DNA of 64,000 nt from Parasporobacterium sp. Its GTDB lineage: Bacteria; Bacillota; Clostridia; Lachnospirales; Lachnospiraceae. The stretch is taken from contig JAFUBX010000028.1 in NCBI GenBank assembly GCA_017459985.1, positions 1-64,000 on the forward strand, read 5' to 3'. The notes beneath the pieces were generated by a model. That model was not told the DNA's origin and made no database searches. It worked only from the letters and a program-made list of their open reading frames with translations. Both the position numbers and the translations under genes were made by a program. Position 1 is the first letter of the stretch; each line of letters starts with the position of its first letter. Shown here piece by piece: positions 9,249 through 18,349 of this stretch.

Positions 9249-9983
9249 TCACATGGCCATTCCGCCGTCCACCCGTATGACATCTCCGGTAATATAGTCC
9301 GCGCATACGAGGAACGCAACTGCATCCGCCACGTCTTCCGGCCTTCCGGCCCGTTTCAGCGGAATCGCTGACAGGATGGACTCATTATCCTGAGCCAGAT
9401 CCTTCGTCATATCCGTACTGATAAAGCCGGGGGCCACCGCGTTGCAGGTAATATTTTTGGATGCCAGCTCCCGGGCAACCGATTTGGTCAGTCCCACGAT
9501 CCCTGCCTTGGAGGCGGAGTAATTGATCTGCCCCGGATTGCCGGTCAGCCCGGACACAGAGCTGATATTGACGATTCTGCCGTATTTCCCTTTCATAAAG
9601 ATTCCGCAGGTATGACGGATCATATTAAAGGCACCCTTCAGATTGGTATCGATCACTTCATCGAAGGCGGATTCCTTCATCATCGCGATCAGACCGTCCC
9701 GGGTGATCCCGGCGTTATTTACAAGGATCCCGATATTTTCAAAGTCGGCGCGGATCTTCTGCACCACTTCCTTTGTCTGCTCAAAATCCGCCACATTGCA
9801 CTGATATGCCCTGGCCTTTACCTTATAGGTCTCTTCACATTTTCTGCAGACCTGCTCCGCCAGCTCCGTGCTTCCCGCATAGATCACCGCGATATCCGCT
9901 CCCAAAGAAGCCAGCTTTTCCGATACGGCAGCCCCGATGCCCCGGGATCCGCCGGTAATAATCGCTGTATGTCCTTTTAACAT
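9249..9983 (-). CDS. fabG: 3-oxoacyl-ACP reductase
   Basis: 244 aa short-chain dehydrogenase. NADPH loop TGGSRGIG is near the N-terminus, NNAG is at mid-protein, and the catalytic Ser and YSASK are present. It reduces 3-oxoacyl-ACP. It lies 3 bases after fabD in the operon, so the FabG assignment over other SDRs is strong. Confidence 0.94.
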   Translation of the reverse strand: MLKGHTAIITGGSRGIGAAVSEKLASLGADIAVIYAGSTELAEQVCRKCEETYKVKARAYQCNVADFEQTKEVVQKIRADFENIGILVNNAGITRDGLIAMMKESAFDEVIDTNLKGAFNMIRHTCGIFMKGKYGRIVNISSVSGLTGNPGQINYSASKAGIVGLTKSVARELASKNITCNAVAPGFISTDMTKDLAQDNESILSAIPLKRAGRPEDVADAVAFLVCADYITGDVIRVDGGMAM

Positions 9984-9986
9984 CTC

Positions 9987-10889
9987 TCACCTCACAAGCG
10001 CTTCCAGGTCTTCCGGAACCGCAACATTATACAGTTTCACGTCCCCGTTAATCCGCTTGATCAGTCCGGTCAGGGTCTTTCCGGGCCCGATTTCCACAAA
10101 GGTATCCGCGCCCTCTGCGATCATATTGCGGATGATCACTTCCCACTGGACCGGATGATCAATCTGGGAAACCAGGGTATCCCGGATCTCCTTTGTATAA
10201 GGGTTCGCAGTACAGTTGGAATAAACCGGAACCGAAGGCTCTGAAAGGGTGATCCCGTCCAGAACCGCTCCGAATCCTTCTGCTGCCGTCTTCATATAGG
10301 GAGAATGGAAGGCTCCGCTGACTTTCAGAAAACGGGCACGTCCTCCGGCATCCTTGACCCGGTCGGCAAAGACCAGCATCTCCTGTGCGTCTCCGGAAAC
10401 GGAGGTCTGTCCCGGGCAGTTGAAATTGACCGGATAGACATGTTCAAATTCACTGCAGATCGTCCGGATCTCATCATTGGACAGCTTAATGATCGCTGCC
10501 ATGGAGGTCTCATGGGCGAGGGATGCCTCCTGCATCAGCTCTCCCCTCTTCATCACCGCCTGCAGGCCGTCCTCCAGGGACATGACGCCTGCATAGGTCA
10601 GGGCCGAAAGCTCTCCCAGGGAAAATCCCGCGGTCATATCCGCCTGAATCCCGGCTTCCCGGAGGGCTGCCGCGATCGCCATCTCTACCGTAAACAGACA
10701 GGGCTGCGTATTACGGGTTTCCTGAAGTTCTTCTTCCGTTCCGTCAAAGCACATCCGGCTGGTCCCGGGCCTTATGTGGTCCGCTGCGTCAAATACCGCT
10801 CTTGCGGCCTCGGAAGACTCATAGAATCCCTTGCCCATGCCGGGGGCCTGTGCCCCCTGTCCTGCAAATACAAATACTATTTTACCCAT
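9987..10889 (-). CDS. fabD: Malonyl-CoA:ACP transacylase
   Basis: 300 aa. FAGQGAQ at the N-terminus, the nucleophile Ser in GFSLGEL and the catalytic His in SGAFHSPYM are seen. It loads malonyl onto ACP. The residue before the nucleophile is Phe instead of the common His (GHSLG). The start lies 13 bases inside the end of fabK. Confidence 0.94.
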   Translation of the reverse strand: MGKIVFVFAGQGAQAPGMGKGFYESSEAARAVFDAADHIRPGTSRMCFDGTEEELQETRNTQPCLFTVEMAIAAALREAGIQADMTAGFSLGELSALTYAGVMSLEDGLQAVMKRGELMQEASLAHETSMAAIIKLSNDEIRTICSEFEHVYPVNFNCPGQTSVSGDAQEMLVFADRVKDAGGRARFLKVSGAFHSPYMKTAAEGFGAVLDGITLSEPSVPVYSNCTANPYTKEIRDTLVSQIDHPVQWEVIIRNMIAEGADTFVEIGPGKTLTGLIKRINGDVKLYNVAVPEDLEALVR

Positions 10890-11821
10890 TTTGATGCCCC
10901 CAGAAGAATCGGTTCCGCTTCTTCACAAACTTCTCTGATAATCTCTGCCGCCGGCTGCTCTTTATGAACCATAGCTGCGATCTGTCCGGACAAGAAGGTT
11001 CCTTCCTTCAGATTGCCGTCCACCACGGCCTTTCTCAGGGTTCCGACGCCCATCTGCTCCAGCACCTCGTCCGGAGTATCGCTGTATTCCAGTTTGGAAT
11101 AATCTCTTGCAAACTGGGTGCGCAGACTTCTGACCGGATGGCCCAGCCTCTTTCCGGTTACCATGGTGCACAGATCCGTTGCTTTCAGGATCTTTTCTTT
11201 ATAAACCGGATGGATGGTACATTCATAAGCGCTTAAGAACCGGGTTCCCATCTGGACTCCGCAGGCTCCCAGCATCAGTGCTGCGGCAAATCCTCTGCCG
11301 TCTGCGATCCCGCCGGCTGCGATCACAGGCAGATCCGTGGCATCCACGATCTGGGGAACCAGAACCATGGTGGTCAGTTCTCCTACATGTCCGCCGCTTT
11401 CTCCACCCTCAGCGATCAGGGCCGTCGCTCCTACCCGGGTCATCAGCTTCGCCATGGCGACGGATGCAACTACAGGAATCACCTTGATCCCGGCATTATG
11501 AAAGCTTTCCATATATTTGGCAGGATTGCCGGCGCCGGTGGTCACCACGGCCACCTTTTCCTCACATACCAGGGCTGCCACATCATCGACGAAGGGACTC
11601 TGAAGCATGATATTGACTCCGAAGGGTTTGTCAGTCAGGGAGTGGGCAATCCTGATCTGCTCTTTTAATAAATCCGCCGGCATATTGCCTCCGGCAATGA
11701 TCCCGAGCCCTCCGCCGTTGGAAACGGCTGCTGCAAGCTTTCCGTCAGCGACCCAGGCCATACCGCCCTGAAATACAGGATATTCAATCCCTAAAATATC
11801 GCAAATAACTGATTTAATCAT
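10877..11821 (-). CDS. fabK: FMN-dependent enoyl-ACP reductase II
   Basis: 314 aa from the ATG at 11821, chosen because GGAGG lies just upstream; an earlier start at 11854 would lie inside a hairpin. TIM-barrel flavoprotein of the FabK/nitronate monooxygenase family, with the GGIIAGG-like N-terminal loop, the EGGESGGHVGEL stretch and the phosphate-binding AAGGIADGRG. It does the last reduction of each elongation cycle. As the only enoyl reductase seen here it predicts low triclosan sensitivity, from family knowledge. Confidence 0.92.
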   Translation of the reverse strand: MIKSVICDILGIEYPVFQGGMAWVADGKLAAAVSNGGGLGIIAGGNMPADLLKEQIRIAHSLTDKPFGVNIMLQSPFVDDVAALVCEEKVAVVTTGAGNPAKYMESFHNAGIKVIPVVASVAMAKLMTRVGATALIAEGGESGGHVGELTTMVLVPQIVDATDLPVIAAGGIADGRGFAAALMLGACGVQMGTRFLSAYECTIHPVYKEKILKATDLCTMVTGKRLGHPVRSLRTQFARDYSKLEYSDTPDEVLEQMGVGTLRKAVVDGNLKEGTFLSGQIAAMVHKEQPAAEIIREVCEEAEPILLGASKWVK

Positions 11822-11852
11822 CTCTTCCTCCGTCCTGTTTCGACCCGCAAAC

Positions 11853-11880
11853 ACAAGAGTGAAATAAAATTCACTCTTGT
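11853..11880 (-). promoter_or_regulatory. Hairpin between acpP and fabK
   Basis: ACAAGAGTGA and TCACTCTTGT are perfect 10-base arms around an 8-base AT loop. No T-run follows on the minus strand, so it may be a processing site that separates the abundant acpP message from the rest of the operon. Confidence 0.6.
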
Positions 11881-11915
11881 TCTCATGCCATTATTAAAAA
11901 ATACCGAGTCCCTGA

Positions 11916-12137
11916 TCAGCCGATCTTGCGCTCAATAAAATCGCACAGCTCGCCGACGGTCGTAACCTTCTCATCCAGTTCGATCTCTGCGCCGAGTTTA
12001 TCTTCCAGATCCATCAGCATTTCCACAGTATCCAGGGAATCAATCCCGAGATCGGAAAACAGAGTCTCTCTCTTGATGTCAGCAACATCACATTCGTTTC
12101 TTTCTGCGATCAGTTCCGCAATTGTTTCAAAAATCAT
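11916..12137 (-). CDS. acpP: Acyl carrier protein
   Basis: 73 aa from MIFETIAELIAERN, with a GGAGG ribosome site 6 bases upstream. The phosphopantetheine serine is in GIDSLDTVEM. Acidic, four-helix protein that carries growing acyl chains. It is the first gene of the fatty acid operon, directly behind the promoter at 12193-12221. Confidence 0.95.
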   Translation of the reverse strand: MIFETIAELIAERNECDVADIKRETLFSDLGIDSLDTVEMLMDLEDKLGAEIELDEKVTTVGELCDFIERKIG

Positions 12138-12166
12138 AATAATCCTCCTGCTATTGTTATATTGCA

Positions 12167-12180
12167 CCTTGAGTTCAAGG
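12167..12180 (-). promoter_or_regulatory. Palindrome CCTTGAGTTCAAGG, candidate operator of the fatty acid operon
   Basis: Perfect 6-base arms CCTTGA and TCAAGG flank two bases. It lies just downstream of the predicted transcription start and upstream of the acpP ribosome site, where a repressor would block transcription. FabT-type (MarR family) regulators commonly sit in front of such operons in Firmicutes; which protein binds here is unknown. Confidence 0.5.
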
Positions 12181-12192
12181 CATATTTTATAA

Positions 12193-12221
12193 AGAATAAA
12201 TCAACCGGATCTTTCTGTCAA
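12193..12221 (-). promoter_or_regulatory. Promoter of the fatty acid operon
   Basis: Minus strand: perfect -35 TTGACA (12216-12221), 17-base spacer, -10 TATTCT (12193-12198). It abuts the stop codon of the zinc-ribbon gene at 12222. Confidence 0.75.
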
Positions 12222-12776
12222 CTACACCTGCGCATCTTCGTCATGATCTTCTTCATTTTCTTTCTCCGGCCCTTCCGGCGGAAGTTCCTCCTGTGTCAGA
12301 GGGTCTTCCACTTTGTGTCCGCAGGTCGTGCAGAACTTGGATCCGGGAATAATCATGGCACCGCACTCCATACAGAACAGCCGTCTCGGAGCCTCTTCGG
12401 AAATATCCTCCGGTTCCTTCTCCACCCGTACTCTGGCGCCGCACTCCGGGCAGAAGGCGGATCCGCTGGGCACATCCGCACCGCACTGTTCGCATTTGGT
12501 AATGCCCTGCAATTCCTTGATGGCTTCCTTGTATTCCTCTATCCTTGCCTGTGCTTCCTTTATGCTTCCGATCAGTTCTGCGAATTCCTCTTCAAAGTCC
12601 TCACTGTGGGCTGCAAAATATTCCTTTCCGATCTGTTCAAATACCCGCGTCATGGATTTTTCTTCATCGGAGATCATTCGACTGTATTTGGCAACATTGG
12701 CAACATCCTTCCCTTTCTGGATCGTAGAGTTGGTGAAGTCGGAAAAACCTTTACTTAAATTGTCTAAAAATCCCAT
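12222..12776 (-). CDS. Double zinc-ribbon protein with coiled coil
   Basis: 184 aa. The N-terminal half (about 1-95) is charged and helical, likely coiled coil. Two zinc ribbons follow: CEQCGAD...CPECG (about 93-112) and CMECGAM...CTTCG (about 135-154). The tail is acidic. Cytoplasmic, no signal peptide. The exact function is not known. It faces the secreted esterase gene divergently and precedes the fatty acid operon promoter. Confidence 0.8.
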   Translation of the reverse strand: MGFLDNLSKGFSDFTNSTIQKGKDVANVAKYSRMISDEEKSMTRVFEQIGKEYFAAHSEDFEEEFAELIGSIKEAQARIEEYKEAIKELQGITKCEQCGADVPSGSAFCPECGARVRVEKEPEDISEEAPRRLFCMECGAMIIPGSKFCTTCGHKVEDPLTQEELPPEGPEKENEEDHDEDAQV

Positions 12777-12948
12777 ATTGCCCTCCTGTTCTAATCCTTC
12801 GGATCTGGATCCGAACTACTATAAAACTACAGGAGAAGTATACACGTTCCCCTGTTTTATATCAAGTGAATGAAGGTGATCTCATTTTTAACTTTTTTAG
12901 GTACATTTTAGTTTGATCTGTTATTCTGAAGTAAATTGGGAGGTCTGT

Positions 12949-14661
12949 ATGAAAATTCTGAAATTCCGTCTTTCTGCTGTTTTGCTGTTTACGCTTCTCG
13001 TATTCTGTGTTCCGGCTTTTTCGTTTGCTTCCGACAGCGGCCAGCCCGGGGACAGCCGTGAAGAAGAAAGCCGCGGAGACTCTTCCGCCCAGGCAGCCGT
13101 TCTGGTCCCGGACTCCGAAGGCTCTTATTACCAGCTTCTTCCGGATCGTCCCGGGGGGTCTTCCGTCACCTGTCTGATCCTTCTTCCGGAAGAGAAGGAT
13201 CCGGAGGAATTCATGGAACAGACCGAATGGGGATTTTTCTCCCTGATGGACGGAATTGATCTGTATCTTCTCCGGACAGACTGGACCGACCGGGAATCGG
13301 CAGTCTCCTATTATGAATCCGTCTGCCGGCAGATCCTGCAAACGTCCGGAGAAACCCCTGTATTTCTTTTGGGGTACGAAGGAGCGGCGAATTTTGCGGT
13401 CTGGGAAGCGGCACTTCATACCGACCGGTATACCGGTCTCATCTCTTTAGGCGGAGAGGGTCTTTCCCAGGATATTCTGGACGGAGAAGAATTTGCAGAG
13501 AACAAAAGCCCATTAAGTGTGTACTTCATGGCATCCTCTAAAACCAGTGATCTGACCCATACTCTGGCCTATTGGAAAACCCGTAACCGGATCAGCGGTT
13601 CCGCTCTGCAATCCTATTATACGAGATTTGCGGATGAACTGTATCTGCCGGTCACTTCCACCGCCGGCAAGATCAGAACTTCCCAGCAGCATATGGGTAT
13701 GGTGGTCTTCAGCAGAGAATCTGAACTCTATACCCAGGAAATCTGCGCGAACCTCACCAGAAACTTTCTCACGGTGGTTTTAAAAGACCGGATCTGTTTC
13801 CGGGATTCGGTCACCGGAGGAGAAGTTTTCGGGATTCCGGATATTCATTTTTCTTATAACCGGCTTCAGCTGGAGGGACAGCAGCGGGATTACTGGATCT
13901 ATGTCCCGGACTCCTATTACAGAGGAACCGATCCGGCGAAGCTGATCCTGTGTCTTCACGGCAATGGCGGAAACGGCCAGGATATGATTATCCGGACCGG
14001 TTGGCATGAAACCGCCGCGAAGGAGAACTGCATTATACTCTATCCTTCTTCCCTGTACCTGAGCGGCACCCAGCATTACTGGCAGAATTCTTCCGAGGAA
14101 CTGGAGTTTCTCCGCTATCTGGTGGAATCTGTCTGCAGCAGCTACCGGATCGACCGGTCCCGGATGTATGTAACGGGGTTTTCCAACGGAGCCGGAATGG
14201 CGCAGAATCTCGCAGTCCGCTGTTCGGATCTGTTTGCCGCCGCTGCGGTCAGCGCACCTGTTTACTTCGATGAAGAATACTATGGCCCTGTGGAGGGAGC
14301 GATCCATGAAGTGGCGATTCTGTTCTCCTACGGGACAGAGGATCCCTATCTCAGCTATTATCATATGACCGCGGATATTGATGACACCCCGGCGATCCGT
14401 CATCTGGAATACTGGAGAGCGCTCTACGGATTTGCGCAGGAGTTCTATCAGTGTGAGAAGAAAGGAAAGTTCACGATCTACACCTTCCGGAGCCAGAATT
14501 TTCTGCCGATCTGCCAGTGGATCAAGGTGGACGGCAAAAAGCATGAATACCCGAAGGAGGAAGTGGAGATCTATTATAATTTTCTGAAGAATTATTCGAA
14601 GGCAGAAAACGGGGACCTGTATTATCTGGATATGCAGGTCACCTCCCGGAAGCCGGATTAA
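12949..14661 (+). CDS. Secreted alpha/beta hydrolase (esterase/PHB depolymerase type)
   Basis: 570 aa. Start at MKILKF, with GGGAGG upstream, gives a clean signal peptide ending near SFASD. The C-terminal half (about 310-560) is an esterase of the LpqC/feruloyl esterase/polyhydroxybutyrate depolymerase kind: oxyanion CLHGNGGNGQD and nucleophile TGFSNGAGMA. The N-terminal half (about 60-290) looks like a second hydrolase fold whose nucleophile elbow reads LGYEGAA, with Glu where Ser should be, so it is probably inactive. No anchor seen. Substrate unknown. It ends 4 bases inside the convergent CDF gene. Confidence 0.8.
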   Translation: MKILKFRLSAVLLFTLLVFCVPAFSFASDSGQPGDSREEESRGDSSAQAAVLVPDSEGSYYQLLPDRPGGSSVTCLILLPEEKDPEEFMEQTEWGFFSLMDGIDLYLLRTDWTDRESAVSYYESVCRQILQTSGETPVFLLGYEGAANFAVWEAALHTDRYTGLISLGGEGLSQDILDGEEFAENKSPLSVYFMASSKTSDLTHTLAYWKTRNRISGSALQSYYTRFADELYLPVTSTAGKIRTSQQHMGMVVFSRESELYTQEICANLTRNFLTVVLKDRICFRDSVTGGEVFGIPDIHFSYNRLQLEGQQRDYWIYVPDSYYRGTDPAKLILCLHGNGGNGQDMIIRTGWHETAAKENCIILYPSSLYLSGTQHYWQNSSEELEFLRYLVESVCSSYRIDRSRMYVTGFSNGAGMAQNLAVRCSDLFAAAAVSAPVYFDEEYYGPVEGAIHEVAILFSYGTEDPYLSYYHMTADIDDTPAIRHLEYWRALYGFAQEFYQCEKKGKFTIYTFRSQNFLPICQWIKVDGKKHEYPKEEVEIYYNFLKNYSKAENGDLYYLDMQVTSRKPD

Positions 14662-15779
14662 ACATCGGAAATATCCACATCCGGGGCAATCATACACTGA
14701 TATTCCGGAAAATGAATCCGCATCTCTTCATATAAAGTCTTAAGTCCCTGTTCTGCGGGGATATCAAAACTCAGGACCACATCATAGCGCATGGTTTTCT
14801 TTTCGGTGTCCACATAAAATCCATGCATCTGCAGGGCCCAGTCGTAGGAAAGTACGATCTCCTGCACCTTGTTCCGGATCCGGACCGCCTCCTCATCGCT
14901 GGTATTATAGGAATATACGCCGATCCCGGTCAGAAACACGCCGGTTTCCTGATACACCCGGGCTTCGAGCCGGCGGGTCAGCGCATCCAGTTCGGAAACC
15001 CGCATGGTATCCGGCACCTCAATATGCACAGACCCGTATTGTTTTCCCGGACCGTAATCATTGAGCATCAGGTCATAGGCACCCTTAACCTCCGGCTCTT
15101 CATTAATCAGCGCTTTGATCTGTGCGGTCACTTCGGAATCTGCCCGGTGTCCCAGAATATCGTCCAGAGTCTCCCGCATCATTTCGATACCGGATTTGAT
15201 GATAAAGGCGGAAATCACAAGACCCACATAGGCTTCCAGGGATACATGAAAGATCAGAAAGATCAGGGCGCAGACCAGAACAGACAGCGAGAGGATCGCG
15301 TCAAACCGGGCGTCCGATCCGGAGGCCTTTAATGCGCCGGAATTCACCTTCTCCCCCTGCTTTTTGACATAGGTTCCCAGAACCAGCTTCACAGCCACCG
15401 CCACCGCAATGATGATCAGGGAAATCACAGAATAATCCGGCGTATCCGGTGTGATGATCTTCTTGACGGATTCCACCGCAGAGGTAATGCCGGCATACAA
15501 CACGATGGCAGCCACGATCATGGCGCTCAGATATTCAACTCTCCCATGTCCCAGGGGGTGTTTGCGGTCGGGTCTTCGATTCGCCAGTTTGGCGCCGATG
15601 ATCGTAATCACGGAAGACAATGCATCCGACAGATTATTGACGGCGTCCAGCGTTACTGCAATGGAGCTGGAAACCACCCCGATCACGGCTTTGAATGCCG
15701 CCAGAAACAGATTGGCAATGATGCCGATGACACTGGTTCTTATGACGATTTTATTTCTGTCCATGGTTTCGTTCTGCAT
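14658..15779 (-). CDS. Cation diffusion facilitator transporter
   Basis: 373 aa. Six predicted membrane segments in the first 210 residues; the metal site residues are visible in DAVNNLSDALSS (TM2) and near HPLGHGRVEY. The cytoplasmic C-terminal domain is present and longer than in FieF (about 300 aa), with a second copy-like ferredoxin-fold stretch. It exports divalent metals such as Zn, Fe or Mn against protons. An AGGA ribosome site supports this start. Confidence 0.88.
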   Translation of the reverse strand: MQNETMDRNKIVIRTSVIGIIANLFLAAFKAVIGVVSSSIAVTLDAVNNLSDALSSVITIIGAKLANRRPDRKHPLGHGRVEYLSAMIVAAIVLYAGITSAVESVKKIITPDTPDYSVISLIIIAVAVAVKLVLGTYVKKQGEKVNSGALKASGSDARFDAILSLSVLVCALIFLIFHVSLEAYVGLVISAFIIKSGIEMMRETLDDILGHRADSEVTAQIKALINEEPEVKGAYDLMLNDYGPGKQYGSVHIEVPDTMRVSELDALTRRLEARVYQETGVFLTGIGVYSYNTSDEEAVRIRNKVQEIVLSYDWALQMHGFYVDTEKKTMRYDVVLSFDIPAEQGLKTLYEEMRIHFPEYQCMIAPDVDISDV

Positions 15780-15875
15780 GCTTCTTCATCCTGGCCTTTC
15801 CCGATTCCGGTTTTCTGATGGAAACCCTTCAATATTTGAGAGCGATTATAGCAGGGAATTATTCCTTCTTCAAGC

Positions 15876-15904
15876 TTGCATCCCGTCTGTGAATTTGTTA
15901 TAAT
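15876..15904 (+). promoter_or_regulatory. Promoter of tRNA-Leu
   Basis: TTGCAT (15876-15881), 17 bases, consensus TATAAT (15899-15904), about 15 bases before the tRNA. Confidence 0.8.
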
Positions 15905-15918
15905 CTGTCACGACTTTA

Positions 15919-16001
15919 GCGGATGTGGCGGAATGGCAGACGCATCAGACTCAAAATCTGACGGTGGTAACATCGTGTGGGTTCAAGTCCCACCATCCGC
16001 A
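15919..16001 (+). tRNA. tRNA-Leu (anticodon CAA)
   Basis: 83 nt class II tRNA with a long variable arm. The acceptor stem GCGGATG/CATCCGC is perfect, the anticodon loop is CTCAAAA (anticodon CAA), and the T-arm has GGTTCAAGTCC. CCA is not encoded. It reads UUG leucine codons. Confidence 0.96.
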
Positions 16002-16007
16002 TCGGGA

Positions 16008-16038
16008 AGCCGCCCCCTCTTTCAGGAGGCGGCTTTTG
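16008..16038 (+). terminator. Terminator after tRNA-Leu
   Basis: Stem AGCCGCC/GGCGGCT, extended by a C-rich/G-rich inner part, followed by TTTT. It lies 7 bases after the tRNA. Confidence 0.8.
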
Positions 16039-16071
16039 CGTTTGATCCGAAGCAGAAAGGAGATTCATTTT

Positions 16072-16623
16072 ATGAACGATGTATTGAATGTCATCCAGAA
16101 AAGAAAAAGTGTCAGAAATTACAGCGCAGATCCGGTCTCTTCCGATGATCTGAAAGCCATTGTGAACGCAGCGATCTGGGCTCCCAATGCCATGAACAAA
16201 CAGGCCTGGCATTTTACCTGTGTCACCGATCCGGCACTGATCGGGAAAATGAGCGAAGCCTGCCGCAAAGGTCTGGAAGGAAGCGGAGTTCCCTTCCTGC
16301 AGGAACGGGCAAAAAGTCCGGATTTCCATGCGTTTTTCCATGCTCCGGCCGTGATCGTGGTCTCCATCGCGGAAGATAAATTCACCGCATTTGACGCCGG
16401 AAGCGCCAGCGCCACATTGTGCCTGGCCGCAAAGGCCCTGGGATACGGAACCTGCATCACCGCCTCCACCGAATTTATGTTGGCCGGAGATCCTGCATTA
16501 CGGGAGGAACTGGAGTTCCCGGAGAATTACAAATTCATCTGCGCCATCACCCTGGGCAGGGAGATCGATGGTCCCGATGATCATGTCCGGGAGAGAAAGG
16601 AAGATGTGATTTCCTATAAATAA
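16072..16623 (+). CDS. Nitroreductase family flavoprotein
   Basis: 183 aa from the ATG behind AAAGGAG. FMN-binding nitroreductase fold: KRKSVRNYSADPV at the N-terminus, APNAMNKQAWHF at mid-protein and GYGTCI near the FMN site. It reduces nitro groups, quinones or similar electron acceptors with NAD(P)H. Real substrate unknown. Longer upstream in-frame starts would run through the tRNA and are rejected. Confidence 0.88.
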   Translation: MNDVLNVIQKRKSVRNYSADPVSSDDLKAIVNAAIWAPNAMNKQAWHFTCVTDPALIGKMSEACRKGLEGSGVPFLQERAKSPDFHAFFHAPAVIVVSIAEDKFTAFDAGSASATLCLAAKALGYGTCITASTEFMLAGDPALREELEFPENYKFICAITLGREIDGPDDHVRERKEDVISYK

Positions 16624-16650
16624 AGTCTTTTCAAGATATAAACCGCAATG

Positions 16651-16697
16651 AAAAAGAGCTGCCGCATGGATAAAATGCAGCAGCTCTGTTCTTTTTT
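16651..16697. terminator. Bidirectional terminator between nitroreductase and rny
   Basis: Arms AGAGCTGCCGCAT (16655-16667) and ATGCAGCAGCTCT (16675-16687) pair over 13 positions with one mismatch. A-tract on the left and T-tract on the right serve the two convergent genes. Confidence 0.85.
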
Positions 16698-16702
16698 CGT
16701 AA

Positions 16703-18256
16703 CTATTTAGCGTAATTGGTCACTCTGGATTCCCGTATAATATTCACTTTGATCTGTCCCGGATATTCCAGTTCATCTTCGATCCGTTTGCAGATATCCC
16801 GTCCCATGATAACCATATCGGCATCACTGATCTTGTCCGGTACTACCATGACACGGACCTCCCGGCCGGCCTGAATTGCGAAGGATTTCTCTACTCCCTT
16901 GTACTCGTTGCAGATGTCCTCCAATTGTTTAAGTCTGTTTGTGTAGGTGTCTAGGTTCTCTCTTCTCGCACCGGGACGGGCTGCACTGATGGCATCCGCC
17001 GCCTGTACGATACATGCGATCAGAGACTCCGGCTCCACATCCCCGTGATGGGCAGCCACCGCATTGATCACTGTCGCATTTTCTTTGTATTTTCTGCACA
17101 GATCCACACCAATCTGGATATGGGATCCCTCGATCTCGTGATCGATGGCCTTTCCGATATCATGCAGTAGTCCGGCTCTTTTGGCAAGACGCACGTCGCA
17201 GCCCAGCTCGCCTGCCAGAAGTCCTGACAGGATCGCCACTTCGATGGAATGCTTGAGGGCATTCTGTCCGTAGCTGGTACGATAACGCATCTTACCGAGA
17301 AGCTTGATCAGTTCCGGATGCAGGCTGTGCACGCCAACCTCGAGGATGGCTGCCTCGCCTTCTTCCTTGATGATCTTATCGACTTCCTTCTGTGCTTTCT
17401 CGACGGTTTCTTCGATCCTTGCCGGATGGATCCGGCCGTCCACGATCAGTTTTTCCAGAGCGATTCTGGCAACCTCCCGTCTCACAGGATCAAATCCTGA
17501 CAGGATCACCGCCTCCGGTGTATCATCAATGATCAGATCCACGCCGGTGATGGTTTCGAGAGCCCGGATATTCCGGCCCTCCCTGCCGATGATGCGGCCT
17601 TTCATCTCATCGTTCGGCAGCTGTACGACGGACACTGTGGATTCGGATACATGGTCTGCGGCAGACCGCTGAATGGCATTGACAATGTATTCTTTGGCTT
17701 TATTGTCTGCTTCTTCCTTGGCCCTGGCTTCCAGTTCCTTGATCATCCTGGCAGTGTCGATCTTAACGTCTTCTTCTACACTCTTAAACAATAATTCTTT
17801 TGCCTGGTCGGAGGTGAGTCCGGAAATTCTTTCCAGTTCCTTTGTGCGCTGTTCGTTAACAATCTTGAGTTCCTCACGCTCTTTATCGAGCGCTGCTTCC
17901 TTTTGGGTCAGAGTGTTCTGCAGTTTGTCCAGCTTATCGTTCTTGCGGTCTACAGATTCCTCTTTCTGAAGAACTCGTTTCTCGTATTTCTGTAATTCAT
18001 TGCGTCTGTCTCTTGTTTCTTTTTCCAATTCATTTTTGGCTTTAATAGATTCTTCCTTGATCTCCAGAGAAGCTTCTTTCTTCTTGCTTTCCGCAGTCTT
18101 CAAGGCATCGTCAATAATCGTTCTGGCTCTATCTTCAGCACTTCCAACTTTTTCGTTGTACTCTTGAATGGTTTTCTTTTTGGAAATAGACCAAAAAATG
18201 ACAGCTCCGATGCAGAATGTAATTACAGCTATGATAATAGCTAACCAAATCGGCAT
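16703..18256 (-). CDS. rny: Ribonuclease Y
   Basis: 517 aa, usual length. N-terminal membrane helix (about 3-23), long charged coiled coil (about 30-185), KH domain with [14 protein letters not shown], then an HD domain with [12 protein letters not shown]. Membrane-bound endoribonuclease that starts mRNA decay in Firmicutes. Transcribed separately from its upstream neighbour guaB by a gap of about 90 bases. Confidence 0.96.
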   Translation of the reverse strand: MPIWLAIIIAVITFCIGAVIFWSISKKKTIQEYNEKVGSAEDRARTIIDDALKTAESKKKEASLEIKEESIKAKNELEKETRDRRNELQKYEKRVLQKEESVDRKNDKLDKLQNTLTQKEAALDKEREELKIVNEQRTKELERISGLTSDQAKELLFKSVEEDVKIDTARMIKELEARAKEEADNKAKEYIVNAIQRSAADHVSESTVSVVQLPNDEMKGRIIGREGRNIRALETITGVDLIIDDTPEAVILSGFDPVRREVARIALEKLIVDGRIHPARIEETVEKAQKEVDKIIKEEGEAAILEVGVHSLHPELIKLLGKMRYRTSYGQNALKHSIEVAILSGLLAGELGCDVRLAKRAGLLHDIGKAIDHEIEGSHIQIGVDLCRKYKENATVINAVAAHHGDVEPESLIACIVQAADAISAARPGARRENLDTYTNRLKQLEDICNEYKGVEKSFAIQAGREVRVMVVPDKISDADMVIMGRDICKRIEDELEYPGQIKVNIIRESRVTNYAK

Positions 18257-18349
18257 ACGAGGAGCACCTCCTTATTAAGTTTTCATTGTACAAATTACAA
18301 CGAATTATTGTAATTGTTTTTATGCAAATTGTCAATAATTACCTGATTT

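Noticed and set aside
15925..16071. Longer nitroreductase start
   Set aside because: It would translate through the tRNA-Leu gene and its terminator; the ATG at 16072 has a good ribosome site.
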